Shown: positions 43,553-53,655 of the stretch, piece after piece
How positions within the stretch are numbered: position 1 is the first letter of the stretch
How the letters are laid out: each line of letters begins with the position of its first letter
From: Turritopsis dohrnii
Taxonomy: Eukaryota > Cnidaria > Hydrozoa > Anthoathecata > Oceaniidae
DNA length: 64,000 bases
NCBI GenBank assembly: GCA_027922465.2
Contig: BQMF02000096.1
Coordinates: forward strand, 310,001-374,000
Direction: 5' to 3'
The notes under the pieces: model-generated
Told to the model about the DNA's origin: nothing
Database searches by the model: none
Seen by the model: the letters and a program-made list of their open reading frames with translations, nothing else
Position numbers and translations under genes: made by a program

Positions 43553-43890
43553 AGTATATTATTTTATTTATTTGGTATTGTTTTACGTGGCTAGCCTCAC
43601 TCAGTTGCTATTGCATCTGCTTTCCAGGAGGGGCTACGGCTTAGGTTGGAGGTTCCGAAGTATTTGACACTCTCATGAGTGACACAAACCCAATCAAGGA
43701 CCTGTGCTCTTCTGGATGACCTTCCTGCAACACCCGATGTATCATCTACCCAATTTCCCTCACATGGCATGGGTTGACCCGGCGCTATGGTACATTCACT
43801 CGCGCATGGTGAATCGCCGCCAAGGGGAATTGAACCCCGACCTCTCGCTTGAAATACGAGAGTGATAACCACTATACTACGGCCATTAAG
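43553..43890 (-). mobile_element. tRNA-derived SINE nested in the hAT relic
   Basis: On the minus strand the head is tRNA-like: box A as TAGTATAGTGGTTATCAC, an anticodon arm CTCGT-ATTTCAA-GCGAG with TTC (Glu type), and box B GGGTTCAATTCCCC. A conserved-looking body of about 220 bp follows. The tail is an A-rich AATAAATAAAATAAT. The acceptor stem pairs only partly, so it is not a functional tRNA gene. A tail fragment of the same family is at 6568-6608. Confidence 0.75.
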
Positions 43891-43946
43891 GACCGTTTTG
43901 AGCAACCAAGCGCTACCAATTCTTTTCAAGCATCGAGCAGTTTCTT

Positions 43947-44285
43947 TTGACATCCATCAACTCCAACGACCCCTACCAGACAGAGATAGTCGCTCTTGAA
44001 AAGTACTCGGATGACCTTGACATCTCTGCACTGCCTGCCGCTCCCGTTTTTAAAAATGAAAAGGTTGCTCATTTCGAGGAGATAACAGACAATATAGTCA
44101 AATCAAGCGGCGTCACTAGAAATAAATCTCTTTGGAAACTAGTCCTTGTTGGTGCAGCTACAAATGCAACACCCGAGCGATCATTCTCTTTTGCACGCAG
44201 ATTGAAAACTTGGCTTCGAGCAACAATGACTCAAAAGTGTTTCAACTCTTTGGCAGCTTTCTTTTCACAAAGAAATTACGTATAA
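43947..44285 (+). pseudogene. hAT transposase C-terminal dimerisation domain fragment
   Basis: This 112-codon frame holds S-L-W-K-L-V-L, A-T-N-A-T-P-E-R-S-F-S-F-A-R-R-L-K-T-W-L-R and M-T-Q-K-C-F-N. These are the hallmarks of the hAT family C-terminal domain, including the conserved E-R-S-F-S motif and the final helix. The zinc finger and catalytic core are missing. It lies inside matching hAT ends. Confidence 0.8.
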
Positions 44286-44632
44286 CATTTCTTTGGTAAA
44301 TATAGCCCACAAATTTGTTGGCTCGAAACCATCCAGAAAAAATATTTTTGGGAAATCTGTGGATTCTGATTTATGGTATATATTCTATATTTTTATAGTT
44401 ATAATTACTTTGGAGTTCTCTTTAAAAATGATTAAAAGATTATTGTAGGTCCATAAATCTTTAGGAACCAGTACACTGTCAGCCAATCTAGAGCTGTCAA
44501 AATTGCAAAAACTTTCCTTGCCCTCCGGCGCCAACCATGGTGGCGCCTTCACTCTAAATTGCCGATTTCAAAATTAATCAGTATAAAATGTGGCCCCTCC
44601 ACTTTCAAATTCATAGCGCGGGCCCTGTCATC

Positions 44633-46097
44633 GCTATTTTTTCCGGGAAACTGGTTTCGCTAAGGTATGAGAACAGACTGTAAAGGTTATGATGGTATTT
44701 GTGAAAAGAGAGAAAGAAGAATTAAAAAACAGTTCTTTCAAATTATAATACATGGAAATTATGTGCACAAAGTAGTTTCTCGGTACACTATTATTAGATT
44801 CCCGTTTGTCATGAAATACATGCCTATTTCAAAAAGATACATCAAGTATGTGCTGTATGAAATCTAAATTTCATATGTTTTTGTCCTTTTATTTTTTTTA
44901 TTCTTCCTAAAACGCCATTACTTGTACTACTATTTTAACCAATCCTTACAAAGCAGAGAACGAGGTTATCGCATTTCTTTGGTATTACAAAGTTATTACA
45001 AAGTGGAACAGCTTTTTGGTCTTACAAAGTGGGAAAAGCCTTATTACAAAGTGGGACAGCTTTTTTTATTACAAATCGGGACGATTTTATTACAAAATGG
45101 GACAGGTATTACAAAGTGGGACGATTATTACAAAGTGGGCATTAACACACATTCTGTTATTTAGTTTGTGTCTTCAATTTTTGTTTTTATATTTGAATCA
45201 TCATGCATATGAAATCTATTTTCTTTTAGAAAAGCAAAATAAAAATTATATACAACGACAACAAAGAAATGAAACTCATTGTTTAATTCATGGTGTTGAT
45301 GGTTGATGAAGAAACAAATTTTAAAAATGGCACGAAAGAAACACAGTCGGAAGGTATCAATTTCTTTTCAATTCACATTTTGTAATGTTATTCATTGTTT
45401 GCTTTTGTTTGTTTGGGTTTATAGTTCTGTATTATGTATTTGCTTTTTTTACACTAAAGTTACTACTTTTATTCTGCGTATTCAATATATACTTCTTTGC
45501 CGATTGTCATTTGTTTCTGCGTTAAATCATCTGCATGTAAAGACGTGATTTTGGTCTGAAGTAGGGCAACTTAAGTTTTGCAATGTTTGTTTGTGTTTCA
45601 CTTCTCCAGAGTGAAAAATATTTTTAGAAAGCTTTATTCAGTTCAGTTCCAGTGATAGCCATATCCATTTATTTATACGCATTGTAATAGTGGGTCAATA
45701 GTAGGGCATTTTAAGTGTTGCAATGTTTAGTATAGCTATATAGTTTTTTTTGGTCAAAAGGAAGGAATATCAAAGGTTTCGATGCTTCACTTTTTTTTAT
45801 TTTGATGTTTTATTCGGTTTAAATTTTACCCGGGTTACTAGTCTTACTATACTACTTCGCGTTGTGTGTCACACTTTCATTTCAGAGAGTGATATATTTA
45901 TGTAAATTTTACTGGTCAGGTTCTTCTTATGTGCGCGTAGAACCACGTAGAGGCGAGAGACACTTTTTTCACGATTAGTGTAAAAGCACGTGACATTTGA
46001 CGTCAGTTATTTTTATGATCACGGGGAATCATTGCATTGCATCCACAATCGAACACGACGTTTTGGGGGAAATATCTCGAAAACCAATAGAGATAAC
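44633..46097. other. Spacer with a TTACAAAGTGGGAC minisatellite
   Basis: At 44983-45140 about eight irregular copies of TTACAAAGTGGGACA form a minisatellite. The rest is AT-rich without a recognisable gene. A possible short exon at 45230-45303 has an AG in front but no partner. Confidence 0.45.
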
Positions 46098-46118
46098 TTT
46101 TTTTTTTTTTTTTTTTTT
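46098..46118 (-). other. Poly(A) tail of the non-LTR element
   Basis: The run of T on the plus strand corresponds to A on the element's strand, about 115 bp after its stop codon at 46233. It is taken as the retrotransposon 3' end. Confidence 0.65.
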
Positions 46119-46232
46119 CAATTGAACGAACAAATTCTTTTTGAAAAATTATCATACAAATAGTATTTTATATATGCAAATTTACACTGTTTGAAATTGA
46201 AGCAAGAAACTATAAAGATTACGAAAAATCGT

Positions 46233-48888
46233 TTAATGATATGCAATCGACTCGGAAATTCGAATTTCTTCTACTCTGATCTTCTTTGTCGCCGATGTTC
46301 TAGTGCCTCGGATGCAAGTGATGGCGGATCGTGTCAATGCAAACGAGATTTTTGTGCGCAACCAATTCAATACTTCTGAGAAGAGATCGTCATTTTTGTC
46401 TGATAAGTGTGTTGCGAGTGCACGTAGAAAGTGTTGAGCCTCTATCCCCATACCCCCGTTTGTCGTAAAGATCAGCGGAGTGAATGATCCTCGTTCAACT
46501 TGAAGTATCCTGTCGTTATAGGATCTCTTCTTTTCTCGCTCGTTGATGGTGAAAGCGTTTTTCAAACTTTGGTTTGCGTACCTCTGAGCGAAGGCATTGA
46601 ATACCTTTACGTCGAAGAATGCTCGTTGGCCACGCGTCCAAAAGCCTGAAGCACTGATGTCTGCTCTTGCACCGTCAGTCGTTATGGTACCACGAGCAAG
46701 TTGTTCTCCACTTAGGGGTTCCAGTGCTGGTTCAATTACCACATCTTTCTTGACCTCACCTATAATGGCTGCAATGGTATCTCTCAGCTCATTGTGCCTT
46801 TGGTACACAAAACCACCCTTTGGGCATGAAAGCGCATGATCTATAGTGAAAGATTTCCCACAAGCGCAAACAGATGGTAAGTGCTTCAAATCCCACCTGT
46901 ATCTCAGTGCAATTGCATCGAAGAATTCTCTTTTTGAAAGATAGAAATTTTCAGATTGAAGCGGCAAGGTAGTCAACCAATTTGATGCACCTTTCATCTG
47001 GGCAAGTTCGTTTGCTCTTTTCTCTTGTTCTGACATTGTTTCTCGTACATTTTGTAGTTGTTGTTGCCTTCTTAAACTTCGGCGTTTCTTTATGTTAATC
47101 TTAATTGAAGGATTGTTCTGTGGGAGTTCTTTGGTTTGGTTAATGATATTGTTGGACAAATCCTTGCTCATCTCAATTGAATTCTCGTACTCTTCTTCCG
47201 CCATTTTAGTGACTAATGGTATACCCAGACCACCCAGCCGGACAGGTAGCGAGAGTAGCTTTCTTTCATTCTCGTTGCATACGTGACCTTCTGTCAATGC
47301 AGGGATGAGATCGTAATCAATAGCATGGTCAACTGGTCCGACGAATTCTCCAGCGTTTTTTATAGTTCGCAAGAAGTATGTGAATTTACTCACATATCCG
47401 GTAGTAAAGGCGATGTATACAGCGTGAGGATCTGATTTTGCAATTTTACTTAGAAGCTTGATTTCATTTACCCATTTTTCTGTCAAGGATGTATTTTTCT
47501 TTGAATGTATGGGTTCCCACCGTTCCACCAAGATACTTGTGCCCCTCTGAATCTATGACGATGCCAGTTTTTTGGAAGATTTCCTTTGCTTCTTCCAATC
47601 TTTCCTTTTTCACTATGAGATGAGATTTCGAGTCATTGGGGTAGTAGCCAAGCAGAGGGCCTATTTTCTTCAATTTTTCCCACCACTTTATGAGGTCTTT
47701 CAACTTACCACCACCGACAATATCGTCTGCGTATGCTGCATTCTTGACGTTGTTTGTCAAACTTTCCTCCATTAAATCATCTAACAGTGGCATTAAGCCA
47801 ATCGCGTATGAAGGCATTGCCAATGGATCGCCTTGGGTTGTTCCTTCTTCAGACAAAATTTCTTTGCCTCCTAAAACGAAAAGTCTTGACGGTTGGTTGT
47901 AACAGTTATTCACGTATTGCGCTATTGCAGGACACAGGACTTTCAGATTCTGTATCAGCGCTTTTCGATTGATGCTATTGAAGGCATTTGATGCATCAAC
48001 TAGGATAACAGCATCGGTTTCTTCTTCTTTGAAAATTTGGTTGATTGCATGTACAGCCGCTTCACAACCAGCGTTTTGTCCAGCACAAACCTGTAGAGAG
48101 CCGGCACTTTCCAAAATGTCTTGTTTTACTGCATTAATCACAGTTTTACCAAAGATCCTTCTCAGCACTTCTCCGATGCCTATTGGTCTTACCCCTGGGT
48201 CTTTGTCCAACGGAATAAGTCGGCATGCAACATAGGCTTCCATACTCCTCTCAGTTTGGTCAATATCTTCACAGCACATAATCCTCAGCATTTTAGTAAG
48301 TGCGTCTCTGAGGTCTCCACTCTTTGAGCCATAGTACTTGGAGGCTAAGATCCTTCGCCATCCATCAGCATCCAGTCCAGAAGGACCTGCGGCACCTTTT
48401 GTCCTTAGAGATGCAGATAAGATAGCCTGTCCATCAATCGCTTCAAAAACGACTGGGTCAATTTTTTCCGTAGGTGTTTCAAGTAGTATCTTTTTGTCTG
48501 CTTCCTGACCTAGAGGATGGAGTTGTTTCAGCTTTTCTGTCACATCGTCTGTCAGATTAAGCACACCTGACGGGGACTTCTGATCGATTGTTCTTAGAGC
48601 TGCCTTGACGTTTCCTCTAAGCATGTGTTTGGAAAATGTTTTTGATACTTTTTCGGGGTGTTTTTTCAGAGCGTGTGCCGTTATCCTCTTTTGAATTTCT
48701 CTTGCTTCTTTCATTAATTTTTCAAAGTTTCCGTCTTTCCAGAGAAGCAGTCTCCGAGAAAGAGCTTCGGAATTTTCCTTTGACTTTGCTCGATGATGTG
48801 TTTTTTGAAGAAGAAGTGCTGGCATACACATAAGCATTTTAATGGAAATTGAAGATAGATCTTTCGATTGATTGTTCCAATAATTGAC
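46233..48888 (-). pseudogene. Reverse transcriptase plus restriction-like endonuclease part of the non-LTR ORF
   Basis: From 48888 the frame reads W-N-N-Q-S-K-D-L and on through M-P-A-L-L-L-Q-K. The RT motifs follow: L-R-T-K-G-A-A-G-P-S-G-L-D, I-L-V-D-A-S-N-A-F-N-S, E-G-T-T-Q-G-D-P-L-A-M and the catalytic A-Y-A-D-D-I-V. A one-base frameshift near 47485, in an A-rich run, ends this frame at 47464 and the rest continues from about 47500 in another frame. That part has a zinc knuckle (C-A-C-G...H-A-L-S-C) and the endonuclease-like R-H-N-E-L-R-D, A-R-A-D-I and F-F-D-V-K-V, ending at 46233. The order matches R2-type elements. The frameshift is the only lesion seen here besides the insertion. Confidence 0.82.
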
Positions 48889-49012
48889 TTCCCCAATTAC
48901 ACCAGGGCGCGAAGCGCCTGCATTGTAATTGAGATTTTATGAATAAAATCGAAGTGAAGGTTTAATACTGAATTCCGCTAACTCTATCTCGCAGACCACT
49001 GGTACCCAGACC
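48889..49012 (-). repeat. DIRS 3' terminal inverted repeat with extension
   Basis: 48933-49012 is an imperfect match, inverted, to the 5' repeat (shared GGTTTAATACTGAATTCCGC and CACTGGTACCCAGACC). The outer extension 48889-48932 (CACCAGGGCGCGAAGCGCCT) is absent from the 5' repeat but is copied in the internal complementary region. Confidence 0.85.
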
Positions 49013-49202
49013 GAAATTATAGTACAATAGATTATGATGGTAATAGAACAAAGAAAACACGTAAATACTATGAGTACATCTCTATTTCACAGGATAAACA
49101 AAGTTTACATTAAGTCGTCATTGAACCGCGACCACGACCACGAAACGAACCTAAAAGAACAATGACATGAGTTTGTTTGTTGTACTAATGGGTGGGAGGT
49201 GG

Positions 49203-49381
49203 GGAATTCAGTATTAAACCTTCACTTCGATTTTATTCATAAAATCTCAATTACAATGCAGGCGCTTCGCGCCCTGGTGTAATTGGGGAATTTTATTTCA
49301 TAAAATCTCCGTTCGGTTTAATACTGAATTCCGCTAGCTCTATTTCGCAGAACACTGGTACCCAGACCTTCATGTTCCTCT
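49203..49381 (-). repeat. DIRS internal complementary region
   Basis: 49203-49290 complements the 3' outer end and 49290-49381 complements the 5' outer end. The two halves meet at GGGGAATTTTATTTC around 49290. In DIRS elements this region is thought to template joining of the two ends into a circular intermediate. The stop codon of the recombinase frame (49370) lies inside it. Confidence 0.88.
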
Positions 49382-52300
49382 GTTTAAAGCACTATCAGCA
49401 AAAACTGCATTCTGAAACACTTCAGACCCACTCCTTTCTAGTACTAGCGGTTTATTGTAAAACTTAGTGAAAGTGGACTCTTTTTTCCAGTTCCCTCTTG
49501 CTAAAATATCTTTCATAGACAAGCCCTGAGCCTTTGCCTTAGATCCTGAGGCTGACCTAACTGAATGTGCTTTAAAGGTGCTTGTATCAATGCCTGACTC
49601 TTTTAAGACATTTACCACCCATTTCGCTACAGTTGCCTTGCCCACCGCTTTATGCGGTTTGATATAACTCAAGAGTAATTGTGTTTGACCCGCTGTCCTC
49701 CAGGCCTCACTACGCGTAATATAATCCTTAAGTACTGTCCACACACATACAGTTGGATCAGCTGAGTACCGAGCATATTCAATAGTTGGTGGAGGTTTCC
49801 CATATCTCCAGCTCTTAAACAATCTATTAAAACTAAATGTATAATTTTCTTCAGAGGTAGTCATAAATCCAATATCTAGAACGTTAATTTCGGAACCCCT
49901 GGATGCAGCAGCCAGCCCTAATAGTACAGCAGCTTTTTGAGTTAGTCTCTTGTCAGATAATGTTTCATGTGGAAACCAGGTTCTAATCTTCAATAAGACC
50001 TGATCTACACTCCAAATGAATGTGTATCTTGGTTGAGGAGGCCTCAAATTGAATACCCCTTTCATTAGTGCAGTGACCCTGGGGTGTTTTCCCACTGAAA
50101 AGCCATCAACTGGCGCGTGAAAAGCTGATATTGCTGACCTATGTCCATTAATTGTAAAGTATGCAAAATCTTGTGCAAACAGTTCTCCTAGAAAGTTAAG
50201 TACACTACTTATAGGTCCATGAAATGGATCAACCTGTCTCTGCACACACCAGCCAGACCACTTTCTCCAGGACGATTTGTAATTAGCATTTGACCCAACT
50301 CTTCTGGAGTTTGCGATGAGATTGGAAGCTTGTTGTGAAATGCCTTCCGAAGATAAAGTTTCCCTGACACCAACCAAGCCACCAAGCGCATTGAGTTGTT
50401 CTGCACTAACGGATGTGACTCCCCTTCCAGACTTGACAACAGATTGTCCAGCTTGGGAAGGAGAAGAGGTGGTTTGACTGACATTTCCAGAAGAGTTGGA
50501 TACCACGACTACGACTGCCATGCTGGAGTTACTATTATCAGATTTGTTTTGTCCTTCTCCACTTTCTTTAAAACACGTCCTATTAGAGAGAAAGGTGGAA
50601 AGGCGTAGCCGAAAAGGTTTGCCCAACTGTGCTGGAATGCGTCTGTTCCCTGTGCTTGTGGATCCGGCCTCCACGACATGTATGCAGGGATTTGATGAAA
50701 CATCCGAGACGCAAACAGGTCCATATCTGGGATTCCGAATTTCTGACATATTCGTCTGAAAACTGATGGAAGGAGCCCCCACTCGCTTGAGTTCTGTACA
50801 TTGCGCGATTCCCAGTCGGCTTCCACATTTTCGTGGCTGGGGATGTATTCTGCCGTAATCATGATCTGATGGTTTGTTAGATACTGCCAAATGTCCTTTG
50901 CAATTGTCGTCAGATGATGACTGTGGGTGCCCCCCATCTTCAACAGGTATTTCAATGCAGTTATATTGTCTACCTGCAGATGTATACTCAACCTCTTCTG
51001 GAATTTGGTGAAAGTCATTATGGCAAACTTCACTGCTAGCAGTTCTAACACATTGATATGCAACCCTTTCTCTTGTGCAGACCACGGGCCCCCCGTTCGT
51101 TGACCATGACAATGTGCCCCCCAACCCTTGGTTGAAGCATCGGTTTGAATCACAATATCTGGAGGTGGCACTAGCAGGGTTCTCCCATTGTGAAGACTCA
51201 AATTGTTTACCCACCAATCTAGTTCTACTCGTGCATCTTGGCTCAAGTGAACTATAGTCTCCTGAGTCTTCCCGTTGCGCATTTCGCTGATATGTAGTTC
51301 CTGTAAATATCTGTATTGGCTCATAGCTGGTAGTACAGCTTGTACTGTGGAGGAAAGTCTTCCTATTATCTGAGAAAGTTCCCTTAATGTAATTTTGTTT
51401 TCCCTCAAGATGTTTTGGCATTGGTTTGTGATTTTGGAAACTTTGTCCTGGGGTAGAAAAAGGGACATATCGCCTGAGGAAATTTTCACCCCCAAAAATT
51501 CTATTTCTTGAGTTGGTGTAAGTACAGATTTTTTTCTGTTGATTATAAAACCCAGATGTTGTAACAAGAATATTACCGTGTCCCTTGTCTGTAAGACCTC
51601 CGCAATAGTCCTCCCCATAAGAAGCATATCGTCCAGGTAAATTATCACTCGAATGTTTATTCGCCTGAGGAGGGAGATGGGTATTTTGAGCAGTTTGGTA
51701 AAGATACGAGGTGCTGGTCCCAGGCCAAAGCAAAGACAAAGAAATTCGTACAGGGTTCCCCGCCACTGAAACCGAACCTTTTTTCGAGACCTCTTGTTCA
51801 GAGGTATGGAAAAATAGGCATCTTTGAGATCCAACTTGCACATGTAGTCCCCTGGTTGAAGTATTTCCTTCAATAGGTGAAGACCTTCCATCTTGAAATG
51901 TTGATATGGGACAAAAGCATTCAACTGTTTTAGATTTATTACTGGGCGTTGCCCCCCATCTTTCTTTGGTACGAGAAACAACTGGCTTACAAATTGACCC
52001 TCTATTGGGGTAACTTTGTGTATAGCCCCTTTTTGGAGCATGCTCCAGATTTCCTGATCTACAAGAGGAATTTTGTTTCCAGGCATCTGTCCTGGTTTTG
52101 GGCAAAACGACTGAACTGGATTTGAGATCAAAGGGATCTGGTAACCTTGAACAATGTTTAGAATTTCTTGATCTCGTGTTAGTTTTTTCCAATTTTGGTA
52201 AAAGTGTCTTATTCGACCCCCTAAGGGAACCTTTGGAATCTTTGTAGGAAAAATATTTTTTACCATGAGATGAACATTTGGAAATTCCTCCTCTGATAAG

Positions 52301-53401
52301 AGATCTGGAGCTTGCCTGGAGAATTGAAAAGGAGTAATGCATACCTCGTGGGTTGAATGTTCCTCTGGTTTGGCCACGGTATCCTCTCCCAACCATGGCA
52401 TATCTTGAGGCATCTGACCGTTGCCCCCGGAAGTCTTGAGCCTGATTGGTCCGGGGGCCCTTTCGAAAGGGCTTCCTGTTGGGCTTCTGGGATAAGTTTT
52501 TAAACAAGTCTTTCGACTTTTGTTTCGTTCTTAAGGACTTTAAAATCTTCTCTTCAAATTTCTGCCCAAACAAATGGATCTTATCTTGGGCGATTAACTC
52601 AGCCTGCTCCTTTAAGTTTTTCGATGCCTTCCTGGGATTGCCAGTAATAGCAGCAAGAACAGCATGTCTCCGCTGATAGGCAACACCATGTACTGCCTGC
52701 CCAACCAATGTCAAAGTTTTCTCCACGTCGGAAATCAGTGACGTCATCCCTTCATTTTCAGGCTCTTTCAAAGAGGCTTCTTCCAAATTAAACCATATGG
52801 AGGTTAATGGACCAAAAATAGATGAAATTTTCGACTGTAATTTTTCAAAAACATTGTCCAGTGCCAAGTCCCGATTCTTGTTGTTTTCTTCCAACAACTC
52901 TCTCAAAAATTCGTCCAATTGGAATGACTGTCTCACATTGGCAGGCACTGGGAACAAGTCCAGAATAGACTCCTGGATACTCTTGTCAGGGACATGTTTG
53001 TTGATCAGGTCATTTACGTATATAGCCATCTCTGGAGGCAGTTCCCACTTGCTATTTGTTCCAAGAAAATTGGGGTCAAAACGCCTCTTTTTCGGTGGAA
53101 GTTCCTCAAAACTTTCTTCAAGATCTGTTTCGTCACCCTCACTTGAAGAACCACCTTCCTCTGATGACGAATTTCCATCACACTCCTCAGGCATATTAAC
53201 AAGAGGAGCTACAAAACGTTTTCGTTTGTTTGCCTTTGACCTGTGGGCTGAATCATCAGAATATCCCACTTGTCTATTCAAGTCAGTGCTGGGAGCTGGT
53301 GTTTTACCAGAATGTCCCGGTTGTTCGGTTCTGTCCTCAGAAATGTCTTGAGGTGAACTGTGCTGTGAGATTTGTGTTTGTTGTTCACTTGGAGTAGCCA
53401 T
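49370..53401 (-). CDS. DIRS Gag-like and tyrosine recombinase frame (1343 codons)
   Basis: Residues 1-330 are a Gag-like region: Ser/Glu-rich, then acidic, then a basic R-G/G-R-G-rich end near 320-345. From about residue 1045 a tyrosine recombinase follows. A SAM-like N-terminal part (Y-K-S-S-W-R-K-W-S-G-W-C) comes first. The catalytic part has Arg in A-S-R-G-S-E, the H-S-V-R box and a nucleophilic Tyr in F-T-K-F-Y-N-K. The stretch between lies opposite the reverse transcriptase frame (50509-52413) and is Ser/Thr-rich with no domain, yet fully open. In DIRS-1 the RT and recombinase frames also overlap. How the recombinase is translated (one long protein or internal start) cannot be told. No disabling lesion is visible. 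Confidence 0.85.
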   Translation of the reverse strand: MATPSEQQTQISQHSSPQDISEDRTEQPGHSGKTPAPSTDLNRQVGYSDDSAHRSKANKRKRFVAPLVNMPEECDGNSSSEEGGSSSEGDETDLEESFEELPPKKRRFDPNFLGTNSKWELPPEMAIYVNDLINKHVPDKSIQESILDLFPVPANVRQSFQLDEFLRELLEENNKNRDLALDNVFEKLQSKISSIFGPLTSIWFNLEEASLKEPENEGMTSLISDVEKTLTLVGQAVHGVAYQRRHAVLAAITGNPRKASKNLKEQAELIAQDKIHLFGQKFEEKILKSLRTKQKSKDLFKNLSQKPNRKPFRKGPRTNQAQDFRGQRSDASRYAMVGRGYRGQTRGTFNPRGMHYSFSILQASSRSLIRGGISKCSSHGKKYFSYKDSKGSLRGSNKTLLPKLEKTNTRSRNSKHCSRLPDPFDLKSSSVVLPKTRTDAWKQNSSCRSGNLEHAPKRGYTQSYPNRGSICKPVVSRTKERWGATPSNKSKTVECFCPISTFQDGRSSPIEGNTSTRGLHVQVGSQRCLFFHTSEQEVSKKGSVSVAGNPVRISLSLLWPGTSTSYLYQTAQNTHLPPQANKHSSDNLPGRYASYGEDYCGGLTDKGHGNILVTTSGFYNQQKKICTYTNSRNRIFGGENFLRRYVPFSTPGQSFQNHKPMPKHLEGKQNYIKGTFSDNRKTFLHSTSCTTSYEPIQIFTGTTYQRNAQREDSGDYSSLEPRCTSRTRLVGKQFESSQWENPASATSRYCDSNRCFNQGLGGTLSWSTNGGPVVCTRERVAYQCVRTASSEVCHNDFHQIPEEVEYTSAGRQYNCIEIPVEDGGHPQSSSDDNCKGHLAVSNKPSDHDYGRIHPQPRKCGSRLGIAQCTELKRVGAPSISFQTNMSEIRNPRYGPVCVSDVSSNPCIHVVEAGSTSTGNRRIPAQLGKPFRLRLSTFLSNRTCFKESGEGQNKSDNSNSSMAVVVVVSNSSGNVSQTTSSPSQAGQSVVKSGRGVTSVSAEQLNALGGLVGVRETLSSEGISQQASNLIANSRRVGSNANYKSSWRKWSGWCVQRQVDPFHGPISSVLNFLGELFAQDFAYFTINGHRSAISAFHAPVDGFSVGKHPRVTALMKGVFNLRPPQPRYTFIWSVDQVLLKIRTWFPHETLSDKRLTQKAAVLLGLAAASRGSEINVLDIGFMTTSEENYTFSFNRLFKSWRYGKPPPTIEYARYSADPTVCVWTVLKDYITRSEAWRTAGQTQLLLSYIKPHKAVGKATVAKWVVNVLKESGIDTSTFKAHSVRSASGSKAKAQGLSMKDILARGNWKKESTFTKFYNKPLVLERSGSEVFQNAVFADSALNRGT
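50509..52413 (-). CDS. DIRS reverse transcriptase, RNase H and methyltransferase-like protein
   Basis: The 634-residue frame is shifted relative to the Gag/recombinase frame and lies wholly within it. RT motifs: Q-L-F-L-V-P-K-K-D-G-G-Q-R-P-V-I, K-L-D-L-K-D-A-Y-F-S-I-P and catalytic Y-L-D-D-M-L-L-M. RNase H follows with Q-T-D-A-S-T-K-G-W-G-A, N-V-L-E-L-L-A and Q-V-D-N. The C-terminus has D-L-F-A-S-R, Y-M-S-W-R-P-D-P, D-A-F and A-F-P-P-F-S-L-I. This is the Dam-like methyltransferase region attached to RNase H in DIRS elements, with F-P-P-F in place of the methyltransferase D-P-P-Y. The frame starts at an ATG at 52413, near the end of the Gag region. It is intact. Confidence 0.88.
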   Translation of the reverse strand: MPQDMPWLGEDTVAKPEEHSTHEVCITPFQFSRQAPDLLSEEEFPNVHLMVKNIFPTKIPKVPLGGRIRHFYQNWKKLTRDQEILNIVQGYQIPLISNPVQSFCPKPGQMPGNKIPLVDQEIWSMLQKGAIHKVTPIEGQFVSQLFLVPKKDGGQRPVINLKQLNAFVPYQHFKMEGLHLLKEILQPGDYMCKLDLKDAYFSIPLNKRSRKKVRFQWRGTLYEFLCLCFGLGPAPRIFTKLLKIPISLLRRINIRVIIYLDDMLLMGRTIAEVLQTRDTVIFLLQHLGFIINRKKSVLTPTQEIEFLGVKISSGDMSLFLPQDKVSKITNQCQNILRENKITLRELSQIIGRLSSTVQAVLPAMSQYRYLQELHISEMRNGKTQETIVHLSQDARVELDWWVNNLSLHNGRTLLVPPPDIVIQTDASTKGWGAHCHGQRTGGPWSAQEKGLHINVLELLAVKFAIMTFTKFQKRLSIHLQVDNITALKYLLKMGGTHSHHLTTIAKDIWQYLTNHQIMITAEYIPSHENVEADWESRNVQNSSEWGLLPSVFRRICQKFGIPDMDLFASRMFHQIPAYMSWRPDPQAQGTDAFQHSWANLFGYAFPPFSLIGRVLKKVEKDKTNLIIVTPAWQS

Positions 53402-53655
53402 TTTACGAAGCTAAACAAACGAATTTAAGCCTCTTCAGATATCATGTAAACAAAAAAAAAACATGGCTTCCTACACAGTAATTCTCAACAGCATAATTAA
53501 CTTGTAAACACTTAAATAATAAGATTTGTTTACAAATGTAATGATCTTTGGAATTTGATAACGATCTATTAATTATTGAGATAATAAATGATTTAATATA
53601 CTTACAACGAAAAGTAATTTCAAGCACGTCTGTTTGTTTTGCGAGTAAAGTTAGA

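Larger units (their letters stand above)
43317..44627 (+). mobile_element. hAT-type transposon relic with TCATC target duplication
   Basis: The ends CAGGGCCCGCGCTA and TAGCGCGGGCCCTG are inverted, and TCATC is repeated directly outside (43312-43316 and 44628-44632). The interior keeps only the C-terminal hAT dimerisation region. A poly-C run lies at about 43357-43372. A 5-bp duplication is shorter than the usual eight; I recall a hAT subgroup with 5-bp duplications. The 1,311-bp copy is internally deleted and carries a nested SINE. Confidence 0.8.

Noticed and set aside
43815..43886. A tRNA-Glu gene on the minus strand
   Set aside because: Box A, box B and a TTC anticodon loop are present, but the acceptor stem does not pair and the sequence continues into a SINE body with an A-rich tail.
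44983..45140. Regularly spaced TTACAAAGTGGGAC copies as a CRISPR array or operator series
   Set aside because: Spacing is irregular (12-30 bp) and the intervening bases are parts of the same degenerate unit, so a minisatellite is the better reading.
48889..49290. A separate 400-bp fold-back element next to the DIRS
   Set aside because: The inverted arms and the neighbouring 92-bp repeat together match the DIRS 3' end plus internal complementary region, so one element explains all of it.
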